Origin: Micropruina sp. | GTDB taxonomy: Bacteria > Actinomycetota > Actinomycetes > Propionibacteriales > Propionibacteriaceae | Length of the DNA: 64,000 bases | Reading direction: 5' to 3' | NCBI GenBank assembly: GCA_016716635.1 | Contig: JADJVZ010000014.1 | Span: forward strand, 124,001 to 188,000 | In this document: positions 23,991 through 33,676 of the stretch, piece by piece | Layout: each line of letters begins with the position of its first letter | Numbering within the stretch: position 1 is the first letter of the stretch | Made by a program: the position numbers and the translations under genes | The notes under the pieces: generated by a model | Seen by the model: the letters and a program-made list of their open reading frames with translations, nothing else | The model's database searches: none | What the model was told of the DNA's origin: nothing

Positions 23991-26900
23991 CTACCCGAGG
24001 AAATATCCTGCAACGTCGGCCAGCAGGTAGGTGTAGCCCGCTGACTGATTGGCGAGCTTCACCTTGCCGTCGCTTTCCGGGAAGCCGACCACCGGGGCAA
24101 CCTTGACGATCACCGAGTTCGGATACGTGTCGCCCTTCACGAAGTTCAGGTTCGACGCCAGGGGCACGGTGAACCCGGCCGGGTAGACCGTGATGTTGCC
24201 GGCCTGCTGCGGACCCGTCTCGGTCACGTTCAGGACCACGGCTCCCACACCGCTGGACGGCACCGGGTTGTTGCCGGCGATCTGCAGGACGACGGACGCC
24301 TGCGGCGCCACGGCACCCACGGGCCCGGGGCCGTAGCGCGAGTCGAGCAACCGGGTCGGCGTCACCGGCACGAACATGCCCGGGAGCGTCGCCGTCCCAG
24401 CCAGGTAGTAGCCCGCCACATCCGCGATGAGATGCGTCGATCCGGTTGACTGATTCGCGAAGGTCACCTTCCCGTCCGCGCTGACCTTCACGGTGACCAG
24501 GTTCGGACGGGTGTCCCCCGCCACGAAGTTCAGGTTGGACGCCGTCGGGACGTTCACGTCCGAGGGGTAGACCGTGATGTTGCCGGGCTGCGTCGGAGCC
24601 GTCTCCGTGACGTTCAACACCACCGCGGCGACACCCGACGAGGGGATTCCACCGGTTCCGGTGACCTTCAGCGTGACCGCCCCATGGGGTGCCACCGCGC
24701 CGATCGGACCTGGACCATAGCGCGTGTCCAACAACCGGCTAGGGGCCAACGCGGCAAACGCGCCGGGTTGGGTGGGAGTCCCAGCCACGTAGTAGCCGGA
24801 CACGTCCACGATCAGGTGGGTGTCGCCGGCCGACTGGTTGGCCAGCTTCACCTTTCCGTCCGATCCCAGCTTCACCGTCACGAGGTTGGGCACGGTTTGC
24901 CCCGCGACGAAGTTGAGATTCGAGGCGTTCGGCGCCGCGAGGCCGGAGGGATACACGGTGATGTTCCCGGGCTTGGTCGGACCCACGACTGTCACGTTCA
25001 AGACCACCGCTGAGGCGCCGCTGGCCGGCACGCCGCCCTGACCTGCGACCTGCAGGCTCACCGACTGGTTCGCCGCCACGGCCCCTGCGGCCACACCGAC
25101 CCCGAACCGGGTGTCCATCAGACGAGCCGGGGTGAGGGGCATGAAGGCCCCCGGCAGCAAGCCGACGACGGTCATGGCCTGCTGGGCGGCGACGGCTCCA
25201 TCGGTCGATTTGATAGGCCCCGTGCCGTCCGCCCCGTTGGCCACCAGGATGAGCTCGTAGGCACCCGACGGCACGGTTTGGCCAGCGTCGGACTTTCCGT
25301 CCCAGGTCAGCCGCAGCGACCCGTTGGGCGCTGCGGGGGTGGCGATCGTCCGGACGATCGTCCCGGCGGCATCTTTCACCTCGAGGGAACCGGCGGCGAG
25401 AGCCTTGGTCGCATCGATCTCGATCGTGGCGGGCGTCCCGGCGTTGGCGTCGAACTGCGGCGGCGCGATCCACCCCAGTGCCCGGGCCGGCGACGTCGAG
25501 AGGCTGGACAGGTCGTGCCACACCAGTTCCGTCAAGGTCGAATACGCGATATGTCCGACGCCGTCGGTACCCACCTCGACGATGTGGGCGTCGGGGAGGC
25601 TGATGTGGGTATTCCCCAACACGTCCCAGACGTACGCACCCTGGACGATCGCCGCGGTGTTACGGAGGATCACGTACCCATCGCCAAAGCCGAGGATCGT
25701 GGCGCTGGTCTCCGCCGTGGAGGCCACCAGTCCAGCAGTCCTGTAGTTGTAGACGTCGATCCGGGACCCGTTCGCGCAGTTAAGGACGACCTGATCGCCC
25801 CACACGCCGCCCATCTTGCAGTCGGTGGTGGCGTTGGGGAGCGGGTAGTGCAGGACCACGCCGGACGCCACGATCGTCTCGGTGAGGACGATCGGGAGAT
25901 GGGTGATCTCGGGGTCGGTGCTCTGTATCCAACTCAAGCCGAAGAGGTAACCGTCCCCCTGTGGATAGGTGCCCAGCGCCCCGCCGTGAACGTCGATGGC
26001 GACCGACTGGTTGGCGCTATAGGGCTGGGCCGCTTGCATCAAGTACGGACCACTCAGATGCGGCGACGTCATCGTCGGCGGGAGGACTCTCTGGAAGGTG
26101 CGGCTGTCGTAGGCGCTATCGCCATCCTTGCCCCAAAGAACGGTGCGAGCATCCGACGCGGCGAACCCCGAGGCGCGCTTCGACAGCATGGTCTCGGCGC
26201 CGAAGCCGCTGCCGTTCACCGAACGGGTCCACACCTGATTGAGCGTGGACGCATCGCGATCGTCCATGCCGACCACCGAGTTCGGGGTCACCGCGAGGCG
26301 CTTAGGGATCGCCTTCCCCCCCGGCGGCAACGTGAACCCGCCACTCAGCGAACCGTCGGCGTTGACCTTCATGACCGTCGGCACCGTGTTCGCGTCCCGG
26401 ATCATGAGGTAGGGCGTGTCGCCGTACCTGCTGTTCAACACCCATGGCATCGCGACGGTGGAACCAGCGGGAATGGTCACCTTGACCCCGGCGCCGCCGG
26501 CCCAGCGGTACACGTCGGAGAACAACCCGTTGGCGTCCTGGACGGCGATGACCCAGGTGGTTCCGAAGCTCAAGAGCAAGCCGCCGCCGTGAGCGGTGTA
26601 ATCGCCGGTGGCCAACGGGGTGCAGGACTCCGTCGTCGGGGCGTTGAGCTCGCGCGTGCAGACCCGCAAACCGTTGGTATCGGCGAGGTTGTACACGAGC
26701 TGGGTCATGGTGGTGGTCGGGCTGAAAAGTTTGCCGCCCGCGCTCAGATCCACCCAGGGACCGGGGGTACCGGACAACGTCGTCGCGATGGCGACCATGT
26801 TGTGCTGAGGCACGGTTTGCGTCTCCGTCCACCACGCCACCATGCCCCCCGGCGTCAGGGAAGCAGAACCGACGTCGTAGCCGGAGAAGTCGGGCGTGAC

Positions 26901-27404
26901 AACCGTGGTCGGGGTGGCCGTGGCGAAGTCATAGGCGATGCGTCCGGCGCCGGTGTTGACGAGTGCGGTGGTCGCGTTCACGCTCTCGATGAAGCCCGTG
27001 CCCGGCAGCGGGTAGTGAACTGCGGTGTCGGTGGCCACGGTGTAGACGTCGACGGCCATGCCCCAGATGCCGACCAGCACGCCCTCGCCCACGTAGGACG
27101 GGTTGAGGGGGATCCCGAAGGCCGAGTTCCAGGTGACTCCACTGTCGGTCGAGCGCGAGAGCGCCAGCACCGCCTTCTCGCCAAACACCGCGAACGGGCC
27201 GGAGGCCTGGGAGCCGGCGGCCAACGGGACGCGGACGGTCGTGGCCGCGGCGGCCTTGGGTGCGGCGACGGACAGGCCGCCCAACGCCAGCAGCAGGCTC
27301 AGTGTCAGCGTCACCCACGTGCGCCGAGTTGGCCCGGTGCGAGGAGCCCGCTCTGCCTTCAGATTTCGTGATGCGGATGTGCCGTGAGCCCGTGACCAAG
27401 CCAT
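23991..27404 (-). CDS. Secreted repeat protein, paralogue 2 of 3
   Basis: Encodes 1137 residues from ATG at 27404, with GGGGGAGG six bases upstream; a longer frame to 27605 lacks such a site. The order is the same as paralogue 1: signal peptide (~30-58, core LTLSLLLALGGLSVAA), a ~640-residue beta-rich region with a BNR-like STDSGVTW, a FlgD-like Ig module (LRLTWDGKSDAGQ, VPSGAYEL), and three C-terminal repeats. The repeats keep the DTR, VVLNVT, NITVYP and DVAGYY marks but are diverged in DNA from the other two genes. The third repeat carries a small insertion (VVGFPESDG). Function is unknown. Confidence 0.8.
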   Translation of the reverse strand: MAWSRAHGTSASRNLKAERAPRTGPTRRTWVTLTLSLLLALGGLSVAAPKAAAATTVRVPLAAGSQASGPFAVFGEKAVLALSRSTDSGVTWNSAFGIPLNPSYVGEGVLVGIWGMAVDVYTVATDTAVHYPLPGTGFIESVNATTALVNTGAGRIAYDFATATPTTVVTPDFSGYDVGSASLTPGGMVAWWTETQTVPQHNMVAIATTLSGTPGPWVDLSAGGKLFSPTTTMTQLVYNLADTNGLRVCTRELNAPTTESCTPLATGDYTAHGGGLLLSFGTTWVIAVQDANGLFSDVYRWAGGAGVKVTIPAGSTVAMPWVLNSRYGDTPYLMIRDANTVPTVMKVNADGSLSGGFTLPPGGKAIPKRLAVTPNSVVGMDDRDASTLNQVWTRSVNGSGFGAETMLSKRASGFAASDARTVLWGKDGDSAYDSRTFQRVLPPTMTSPHLSGPYLMQAAQPYSANQSVAIDVHGGALGTYPQGDGYLFGLSWIQSTDPEITHLPIVLTETIVASGVVLHYPLPNATTDCKMGGVWGDQVVLNCANGSRIDVYNYRTAGLVASTAETSATILGFGDGYVILRNTAAIVQGAYVWDVLGNTHISLPDAHIVEVGTDGVGHIAYSTLTELVWHDLSSLSTSPARALGWIAPPQFDANAGTPATIEIDATKALAAGSLEVKDAAGTIVRTIATPAAPNGSLRLTWDGKSDAGQTVPSGAYELILVANGADGTGPIKSTDGAVAAQQAMTVVGLLPGAFMPLTPARLMDTRFGVGVAAGAVAANQSVSLQVAGQGGVPASGASAVVLNVTVVGPTKPGNITVYPSGLAAPNASNLNFVAGQTVPNLVTVKLGSDGKVKLANQSAGDTHLIVDVSGYYVAGTPTQPGAFAALAPSRLLDTRYGPGPIGAVAPHGAVTLKVTGTGGIPSSGVAAVVLNVTETAPTQPGNITVYPSDVNVPTASNLNFVAGDTRPNLVTVKVSADGKVTFANQSTGSTHLIADVAGYYLAGTATLPGMFVPVTPTRLLDSRYGPGPVGAVAPQASVVLQIAGNNPVPSSGVGAVVLNVTETGPQQAGNITVYPAGFTVPLASNLNFVKGDTYPNSVIVKVAPVVGFPESDGKVKLANQSAGYTYLLADVAGYFLG

Positions 27405-27572
27405 CGTGGTCCTCCCCCATGAATGGCATCCCCGCGACGCTTCCCGACGCCCCCGAAATGCGCAGCCCCCCTGAGCTGTCGGGACTGATCGTAGAGCCTT
27501 TGGCGAGGAGGACCTAGCGGGCCGGGTGTCGCTGGGGTTAGCCCCCGGACGCCCGCGCGAGCCGGCGAAGAC

Positions 27573-27614
27573 AGGTTCGGTGGCCCAGGTAAGACCCTGA
27601 GCCACCGACCGAAT
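27573..27614 (-). terminator. Imperfect hairpin after paralogue 3
   Basis: GGTTCGGTGGC (27574-27584) pairs with GCCACCGACCGAA (27601-27613) with small offsets and a 16-base loop. It begins within 10 bases of the paralogue 3 stop at 27623. No T-tract follows, so it may be a terminator or processing site. The rest of the 218-base gap to paralogue 2 shows nothing else. Confidence 0.35.
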
Positions 27615-27622
27615 CCCGTTGG

Positions 27623-28610
27623 CTACTTGAGGAAGTAGCCCGCCACATCCGCCAACAGATACGTCGTACCGGCGGACTGGTTCGCGAGTTTCACTTTGCC
27701 GTCCGTGCCACCCACCTTCGTGATCGTGAGGTTCGGATACGTGTCACCCTTCACGAAGTTCAGGTTCGACGCCGTCGGGACGCTCACATCAGATGGGTAC
27801 ACCGTGATGTTGCCCGCCTGCGACGGACCCGTCTCCGTCACGTTCAGCACCACCGCACCCACACCCGAGGCGGGCACCGGGGCATTACCTGTGATCTGCA
27901 ACGCGATCGAGGCCTGCGCAGCCACCGCCCCCACCGGACCTGGACCAAACCGGGTATCCAACAACCGGGTCGGGGTCACCGGCACAAACATGCCCGGCAA
28001 CGTCGCCGCCCCCGCCAAGTAATAGCCCGCCACATCCGCAATCAAATGCGTCGACCCCGCCGACTGATTCGCCAACGACACGTTCCCGTCCGCACTGACC
28101 TTGACCGTCACCAGATTCGGACGAGTATCCCCCGGCACAAAGTTCAGATTCGACGCCGTCGGAACCGCCACGTCCGACGGGTACACCGTGATATTCCCCG
28201 CCTGCGACGGACCCGTCTCCGTCACATTGAGGACCACAGCCCCCACACCCGAAGCCGGAACACCACCTGCACCCGTCACCTTCAACGTGACACTCCCCTG
28301 CGGAGCCACCGCACCCACCGGACCCGGACCAAACCGCGTATCCAACAACCGCGACGGCGTCACCGGCACAAACGCCCCCGGAGCAGATGGGGTACCCGCC
28401 ACGTAATACCCCGCCACATCCGCGATCAAATACGTCGTCCCCGCCGACTGGTTGGCCACCTTCACCTTGCCGTCGGCACCCAGCTTCACCGTCACCAAAT
28501 TCGGCACCGTCTGACCCGGACCAAAATTCAAGTTCGACGCCGTCGGAACACTGACATCAGATGGATACACCGTGATATTGCCCGCCTGCGACGGCGCCAC
28601 CACCGTCACA
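27623..28610 (-). repeat. Long near-identical direct repeat, copy 2 (with 20434-21420)
   Basis: Partner of the repeat at 20434-21420, in the same orientation about 7.2 kb away. Recombination between the two would delete paralogue 2 and form a chimeric gene. Boundaries are estimated by eye. Confidence 0.75.
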
Positions 28611-31039
28611 TTCAAAACCACAGCCGTCGCAATCGAGGCCGGAACGCCGCCCTGCCCCGCGACCTGCAGTGCCACGGACTCGTTCGGAGCCAACGGACGA
28701 CTCAGACCGCCCACCCCAAACCGGGTATCCATGATCCGGGCCGGGGTCAGCGACACGTACGCACCAGGCGTCGGGGTGGTGACCACAACGTTCCAGGTTG
28801 CCGCAGAGGTGCCGTCGATCAGCTTGATCGCCCCCGAGCCGTCGGCCCCGGTGGCCAGCAGGGAGTAGGAGTAGGTGCCGGATGGGACGAACTGCCCGGC
28901 GTCCGAGGTGCCGTCCCACACCAGGCGCACCGAGCCATCGGGCGAAGCGGCCACGGCCAGCGTCCGGACGGTGGTTCCGGATCCGTTCTTAATCACCAAC
29001 GAACCGGCGGATAGAGCCTTCGTGGCATCAATGTCGATCGCCATCGACGAGGTCGTCCGCAGATCGAACGTTGCCGGGGCCAGCGAGCCGAGCACCCGCG
29101 GGGGGGACGACGCGACGGACGAGAAATCCCGCCACACCAACTGGTGGGGCTGGGAGTAAGCCACGTGGCCCGCCCCATCAGTCACGGGACCGTTGAGAAT
29201 GACTTGATCGAGGGCTGCCTTGGTGTTGGTGGCCCAGTCCCAGACCACGTTGGCGAGGCCGGCCCCAGATGACCAAGTCTGGACGACCGCGTAGCCATCA
29301 CCCACCGAGGACGCCGCGGCGGAGGTGTCCGACAAGGACCCGAGCAAGGCATTGGTCTGGTAGTTGTAGACGTCCACCCGCGTGTAGAAAGCGCAATTCA
29401 ACGCCACCGTTTCGCCCCACAAGCCAGCGACGGAGCAGTCCGCAGTGCCCGCCGGGAGGGTGAAGTTCGCGGGTGCGGCCACGCCGGTGAGATCAGTGAC
29501 CGTGAGATGGATGGAGCCTGCCACCGGGTCCGTGTCTGTGGTGATGGTCACGAAACGGGACCCGAACAGCAGGCTCTCTTGCGAACTGGTGGCCTTCTGA
29601 GTCCCGGTCACGTCAAAGGCTGTGGTGGTCCACGACAAGGTGGTGGGGTCCAAGGCGTACTGCGCCCAGTAAGGCCCGCTCAGAGCGAGGTAGGCGCTGC
29701 TGGGATCGGCAGGTAAGACACGCTGCATCACACCCCGGTCGTAGACGGTGACCCCATCGCTCGACAGGTGAAGTCCACGCCCGGCGGATGCCCCCAGCCA
29801 CGAGGCCCGCTTGGCGAACATCGATTCCGCCCCGAATCCGCCAGCGTTCACCGACCGCGTCCACGTCAGCGGCGCGTACATGTCCGAGGCGTCTCGGTTG
29901 TCACCCCCGACAACCCGATCCGGGGCGATCGCCAGCTCGCTGGGGACGTTGAACGCCTGGGGCGGCAAGGGGATTGTTGTCCCCAGGGTCCCGTTGGCAT
30001 TGACTTGGTGGAGGCTTGGCACCGTGTTGGCATCGCGGACGAGGACAGTCGGGGTGTCGCCGTAGACGCGGCTGGCGGAAGACGGCATGTCAACGAGCGT
30101 CCCGCTCGGGAGTTGGATCTTCACCGCCGTGGACCCCGTCCACAAATACGCATCGGCCAGCAGCCCCGCGGCATCGTAAAGCTGGATGATGGACGAGGCG
30201 CCGAACCCATACTGGGCCACGTAGCCGAAGGTGTAGGCACCCGTGACGACCGTGGCGCACGACTCTGTCGACAGTGATCCCACGTTGCGATAGCAGGCCT
30301 GGACCCCCGCGGCGCCCCATTTGGCGTAGCGAAGCTGAGTGGCCGTGACGATTTCCGAACCCACGTTGTTCGCCGGCCCGACCACGACCCAGGGCCCCGG
30401 GGCCGCCGTTGTCGTCGCGGCCCTGGCGGCGACCATGTCGCCGGTATTGGTGACGTAACCGATCCACAGGAGTCCACCCCCTGGGGTGAGGTGCGGTTCG
30501 GGCGCCGAAGACAGAGTGCTCGCATCCGGCGCGATCACGGGTGCCGTGGCGCCGGAGGCCAACGTCGTTGCGGTGTAGACCGCACCATTGACCGACAGGG
30601 CCGTCGTCGTATTCACGCTGGCGATGCCGCCAAGCGCGGCTGACACAGGATAGGTGCCCGTGACGGTGCCGGAGGTGACGGAGTAGACGGTGGCCTGGCT
30701 CCCGACCCACCCGATGTCGACCATGGAACCCTCGCCTACGTAGGCCCAATTGGGATTGGGATGCAGGTTGGGCGACCAGGTGGTCCCGAGATTGGGCGAC
30801 CAACCTGAGCTGAGGGCCACGCTGGAACCAAACGCAGCGAGGGGCCAATCGGCCGTGACTCCCGCCGGCAGCGGGGTGGTGACGATCGGCGCGGCAGACG
30901 CTTTCTCGGGGGCTACCCCGAGCGTGCCGATTCCCAGAAGCAGACTGAGAATGGCGATCACCAGGTGATGCCCCAGTGCCTTGGTTTCGCGAACGGAGTG
31001 CCGTGGCGCAAGGCCACGTCGCGCGTTGCTAGAGAGCAT
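27623..31039 (-). CDS. Secreted repeat protein, paralogue 3 of 3
   Basis: Encodes 1138 residues from ATG at 31039 (GGGGAAAAG just upstream). It has a signal peptide (~22-50, core LVIAILSLLLGIGTLGVA, cleavage near KASA-A), a beta-rich region ~50-690 containing NLGTTWSPNL, a FlgD-like module (VRLVWDGTSDAGQ, VPSGTYSY) and three C-terminal repeats. Repeats 2 and 3 are almost identical in sequence to those of paralogue 1, down to the GYFLK end. The N-terminal regions of the three proteins align in plan but have diverged strongly. This gene is first in the row and divergent from a Wzy-like membrane protein. Confidence 0.8.
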   Translation of the reverse strand: MLSSNARRGLAPRHSVRETKALGHHLVIAILSLLLGIGTLGVAPEKASAAPIVTTPLPAGVTADWPLAAFGSSVALSSGWSPNLGTTWSPNLHPNPNWAYVGEGSMVDIGWVGSQATVYSVTSGTVTGTYPVSAALGGIASVNTTTALSVNGAVYTATTLASGATAPVIAPDASTLSSAPEPHLTPGGGLLWIGYVTNTGDMVAARAATTTAAPGPWVVVGPANNVGSEIVTATQLRYAKWGAAGVQACYRNVGSLSTESCATVVTGAYTFGYVAQYGFGASSIIQLYDAAGLLADAYLWTGSTAVKIQLPSGTLVDMPSSASRVYGDTPTVLVRDANTVPSLHQVNANGTLGTTIPLPPQAFNVPSELAIAPDRVVGGDNRDASDMYAPLTWTRSVNAGGFGAESMFAKRASWLGASAGRGLHLSSDGVTVYDRGVMQRVLPADPSSAYLALSGPYWAQYALDPTTLSWTTTAFDVTGTQKATSSQESLLFGSRFVTITTDTDPVAGSIHLTVTDLTGVAAPANFTLPAGTADCSVAGLWGETVALNCAFYTRVDVYNYQTNALLGSLSDTSAAASSVGDGYAVVQTWSSGAGLANVVWDWATNTKAALDQVILNGPVTDGAGHVAYSQPHQLVWRDFSSVASSPPRVLGSLAPATFDLRTTSSMAIDIDATKALSAGSLVIKNGSGTTVRTLAVAASPDGSVRLVWDGTSDAGQFVPSGTYSYSLLATGADGSGAIKLIDGTSAATWNVVVTTPTPGAYVSLTPARIMDTRFGVGGLSRPLAPNESVALQVAGQGGVPASIATAVVLNVTVVAPSQAGNITVYPSDVSVPTASNLNFGPGQTVPNLVTVKLGADGKVKVANQSAGTTYLIADVAGYYVAGTPSAPGAFVPVTPSRLLDTRFGPGPVGAVAPQGSVTLKVTGAGGVPASGVGAVVLNVTETGPSQAGNITVYPSDVAVPTASNLNFVPGDTRPNLVTVKVSADGNVSLANQSAGSTHLIADVAGYYLAGAATLPGMFVPVTPTRLLDTRFGPGPVGAVAAQASIALQITGNAPVPASGVGAVVLNVTETGPSQAGNITVYPSDVSVPTASNLNFVKGDTYPNLTITKVGGTDGKVKLANQSAGTTYLLADVAGYFLK

Positions 31040-31175
31040 CTTTTCCCCTTTGAGCCGACGACCCAGAAAGCTTCCCGGCTTTCAACAGGCCACTAGCCCA
31101 CCGTCGGGCCAGCTAGAGAGTATTCCCCGTGCTCCTGGTTCTGGAGGTTTCTCAAGCGGGTGCTTTTACCACCGC

Positions 31176-31181
31176 TAGGCT
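31176..31181 (+). promoter_or_regulatory. -10 element TAGGCT for the Wzy-like gene
   Basis: TAGGCT ends 8 bases before ATG 31190, with no Shine-Dalgarno in between. The 150-base gap to the divergent paralogue 3 gene holds promoters for both. Confidence 0.45.
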
Positions 31182-31189
31182 CACCACCG

Positions 31190-32971
31190 ATGGTCACTTC
31201 CAAGCCCGCGCGACGCGACCTGCTCGGCCCCTGGGCGGTCGGCTTGCTCGTGGCCGCGCTGCCGCTCGCCGCCACTCCGCTGGTCACCGACCCGGTCATG
31301 CCTGTGCGGCTTCTGGTGCTCGCGGCGGGGATCACTCTGGGCAGCTTCGCGGCCGGCACCGGACGCCTGCCTCGGCTCATGCCCTGGGCGATCGGTTGCG
31401 CGGCGGCGGTCTTCGTCCTGGCGGCGCTCGTGAGCGCCACCCCGTGGTTGTCCTTGCTCGGACGCTACCCGCGCTACGAGGGGCTCCCCATGATGGCGGC
31501 TTATGCCGCGTGCCTGTGGCTGGGCGCTCGGCTCGCGGGTCCGGACGCGAAGCGGACTCGTGACCTGGCCACCTCGGCGCTGGCCGTCGGGACGATCGTC
31601 CAAGGACTGGTCGCGGTCGTCCAGGTGGTCACGACGCCGGACGTCCGCGTGACGGGATTGCTGGGTAACTCGACCACCCTCGGCACCTGGGGAGTCTTGA
31701 GCCTCGCCATGCTGGGCTGGCGCGCCTCGACCGGTAGGCGTTCGCTGTGGCTGGCGGGAGCCGCCGCCGGCGCCCTGGTCCTTGTGTTGTCCGCCTCCCG
31801 CGGCGCGCTGGTGGGCGTCGGCGCGGCTGCCGTCATGGCCACCGTGATCCTGCTGCGGAGTCGATCGCGCCGCTGGTGGCTGGCGGGGGCGGTCGCCCTC
31901 GGAACCGTTGTTGCCATGCTCCTCGTTCCCACCGGGCGGGCGCGCCTCACCGGCGCCACCCCCTTCGCGGAGGCCACCGTCACCGGACGCTTGCTGTTGT
32001 GGCAGGAGACGCTGGCGCTGCTGGTCAATCACCCGTTCCTTGGGGTCGGGCCCTCTCGCTTCGTCGACAGCATCGGCGGTTTCCACACCGCCGCCTGGGC
32101 TGCGGCCGTCGGCCCCTACGCCCCGCCGGACTCGCCACACACCCTGGTGCTGCAGGTAGCCGCCGCCACGGGGCTGCTGGGGTTGGCGGTTGGCCTGGTC
32201 GTGGCCGGCCTCGCGCTGTGGCCGCTACTCCGAGTAGCGAAACTCGATTCCTGGCAGTCCGGGGCCCTGTGCGTGGCCGTTGGGGTGGGGGTGACCTACC
32301 TCACGTCCTTCACCGATCCGATCACCACCCCGGTGACAGCCCTGCTGCTCGGCGGCGCCCTGGCGCAGCGATCCGGCCCCCTCGCCAGTACCTGGCGCGC
32401 GCGGTCCATCGGCGTCTTGACCGCGATCGTGGGGCTGTTCCTGGGCGGCACTTTGGTCGCGGCCGAGTACCTCTACACGACCGGGGCCGGACAGGCCACC
32501 AATCCCGGACCGGCGCTCATCAAGGCGACGACGGCGCGCCCCTTCGATCCCGATTTGGCGCGGCGGGTGGGCTACACGCTCGACCGGCTCGCCGAGAAGG
32601 GGCAGGTCGATCCCCTGACGGCGGTGCCCCTGCTTCGCAGCACCTGCACGAAGCTCCCCGGATCCGTCGAATGCCTGTTGGCGCTGGCGGACGCGCAGGA
32701 CCTCGCCGCCGACCACAACGCAGCGCTCACAACGCTCAATACCGCGCTGCGTCTCGATGAGTTCAACGTCGACATCTATCTCAAGCGGGGTATTGCCCTC
32801 GCCTCATCTCACCGCTACCCGGAAGCGGAAGTGGCCTTCCTGAAGGCGTCCGACCTGCGCCCGACGGCGCCCGAACCTTGGACGAACCTGGCCAAGCTGT
32901 ACCAACTCATGGGACGAACGTCCGACGCGACCGCGGCGAGTGCCAAGGCCGACCAGTTGGCCAAGCGCTAA
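31190..32971 (+). CDS. O-antigen ligase/Wzy-like membrane protein with C-terminal TPRs
   Basis: Encodes 593 residues. About ten hydrophobic helices fill residues ~15-430. The segment TGRLLLWQETLALLVNHPFLGVG followed by SRFVDS (~265-290) resembles the Wzy_C/O-antigen ligase periplasmic region, given here in two parts. Residues ~470-590 are TPR-like (CLLALADAQDLAADHNAAL, LNTALRLDEFNVDIYLKRG, PEPWTNLAKLYQLMG). Such proteins move glycans onto acceptors or polymerise surface sugars. An upstream in-frame ATG at 31160 adds ten residues but has no better signal. Its position back to back with the surface protein row suggests a shared envelope role, which is inference. Confidence 0.75.
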   Translation: MVTSKPARRDLLGPWAVGLLVAALPLAATPLVTDPVMPVRLLVLAAGITLGSFAAGTGRLPRLMPWAIGCAAAVFVLAALVSATPWLSLLGRYPRYEGLPMMAAYAACLWLGARLAGPDAKRTRDLATSALAVGTIVQGLVAVVQVVTTPDVRVTGLLGNSTTLGTWGVLSLAMLGWRASTGRRSLWLAGAAAGALVLVLSASRGALVGVGAAAVMATVILLRSRSRRWWLAGAVALGTVVAMLLVPTGRARLTGATPFAEATVTGRLLLWQETLALLVNHPFLGVGPSRFVDSIGGFHTAAWAAAVGPYAPPDSPHTLVLQVAAATGLLGLAVGLVVAGLALWPLLRVAKLDSWQSGALCVAVGVGVTYLTSFTDPITTPVTALLLGGALAQRSGPLASTWRARSIGVLTAIVGLFLGGTLVAAEYLYTTGAGQATNPGPALIKATTARPFDPDLARRVGYTLDRLAEKGQVDPLTAVPLLRSTCTKLPGSVECLLALADAQDLAADHNAALTTLNTALRLDEFNVDIYLKRGIALASSHRYPEAEVAFLKASDLRPTAPEPWTNLAKLYQLMGRTSDATAASAKADQLAKR

Positions 32972-32991
32972 CCCCTCCGCACAACGGCGCG

Positions 32992-33603
32992 CTAGGCGGC
33001 CTTGAGGAAGCCCATCACGCCGTCGGCGATCATCTGGACGGCAATAGCCGACAACAAGACGCCCGCGATGCGCGAGGCCAGGATGGTGCCGGATTCGCGA
33101 AGCAACTTGCTGATGTTGCTCGCGTAGCGAAGGAACAGGTACACCAGCGTCATCGCGGCCACCAGGGCGAGCCCGACCGTGGCGTAATCGCCGACATTGT
33201 GGGCGCGGCCGACGGCCAGCATCATGGCGACGATGGCACCGGGGCCGGCGAGCAGCGGCGTGCCCAACGGGACGATCGCCACTCGCACGTCGGCGCCTGC
33301 TGGCGTTTCGTCCATCTCACCAGTGAGCAGCTGCAACGCGACGAGCAGCAACAGCAACCCACCCGAGGCCTGCAAGGCCGGAACGCTGATGTCGAGGTAG
33401 TCGAGGATGTAGCGTCCGAAGACCGCGAACACCCCGATCACCCCGAACGCCACCAGGGAGGCGCGCAACGCCGCCTGGTTGCGCGTGGCGGGAGACAGGC
33501 GTCCGGTGAGGCCGATGAAGACGGGCAGCAAGCCGGGCGGGTCGAGGATGACGAACAGCGTCAACAGCGTTGACACAAACAAGTAGCCGTCGAACCAAGA
33601 CAT
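32992..33603 (-). CDS. MarC family integral membrane protein
   Basis: Encodes 203 residues with six predicted helices. LFVILDPPGLLPVFIGLTG (~17-35), LLLLLVALQLLTG and VPLGTPLLAGPGAIVAMM (~113-130) are the MarC/UPF0056 signature, with conserved P-G/P-L-L-AGPG. These proteins are widespread and lack a proven transport substrate; the old link to antibiotic resistance is not supported. It converges with the Wzy-like gene (20-base gap). The TAATCT hexamer lies 6 bases before the ATG, indicating a leaderless message. Confidence 0.92.
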   Translation of the reverse strand: MSWFDGYLFVSTLLTLFVILDPPGLLPVFIGLTGRLSPATRNQAALRASLVAFGVIGVFAVFGRYILDYLDISVPALQASGGLLLLLVALQLLTGEMDETPAGADVRVAIVPLGTPLLAGPGAIVAMMLAVGRAHNVGDYATVGLALVAAMTLVYLFLRYASNISKLLRESGTILASRIAGVLLSAIAVQMIADGVMGFLKAA

Positions 33604-33609
33604 GCGTCC

Positions 33610-33615
33610 AGATTA
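33610..33615 (-). promoter_or_regulatory. -10 element TAATCT for leaderless marC-family gene
   Basis: TAATCT on the minus strand ends 6 bases before ATG 33603; no ribosome binding site is seen. Confidence 0.45.
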
Positions 33616-33676
33616 AGGCCCGGCGCGAGGATTCGCGGAATCGAGCCGCCCCGACGGGAAGTTCTGCGGTCAGGGG

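Noticed and set aside
21982..27371. Two long plus-strand open frames (608 and 697 codons) opposite the surface proteins
   Set aside because: Both mirror the codon pattern of the minus-strand genes and encode Arg/Gly/Asp-rich sequence without domains.
20434..31039. Regular repeats considered as CRISPR or as satellite DNA
   Set aside because: The repeats are ~380 bases long, in frame and encode a conserved protein module; there are no short repeat-spacer units.
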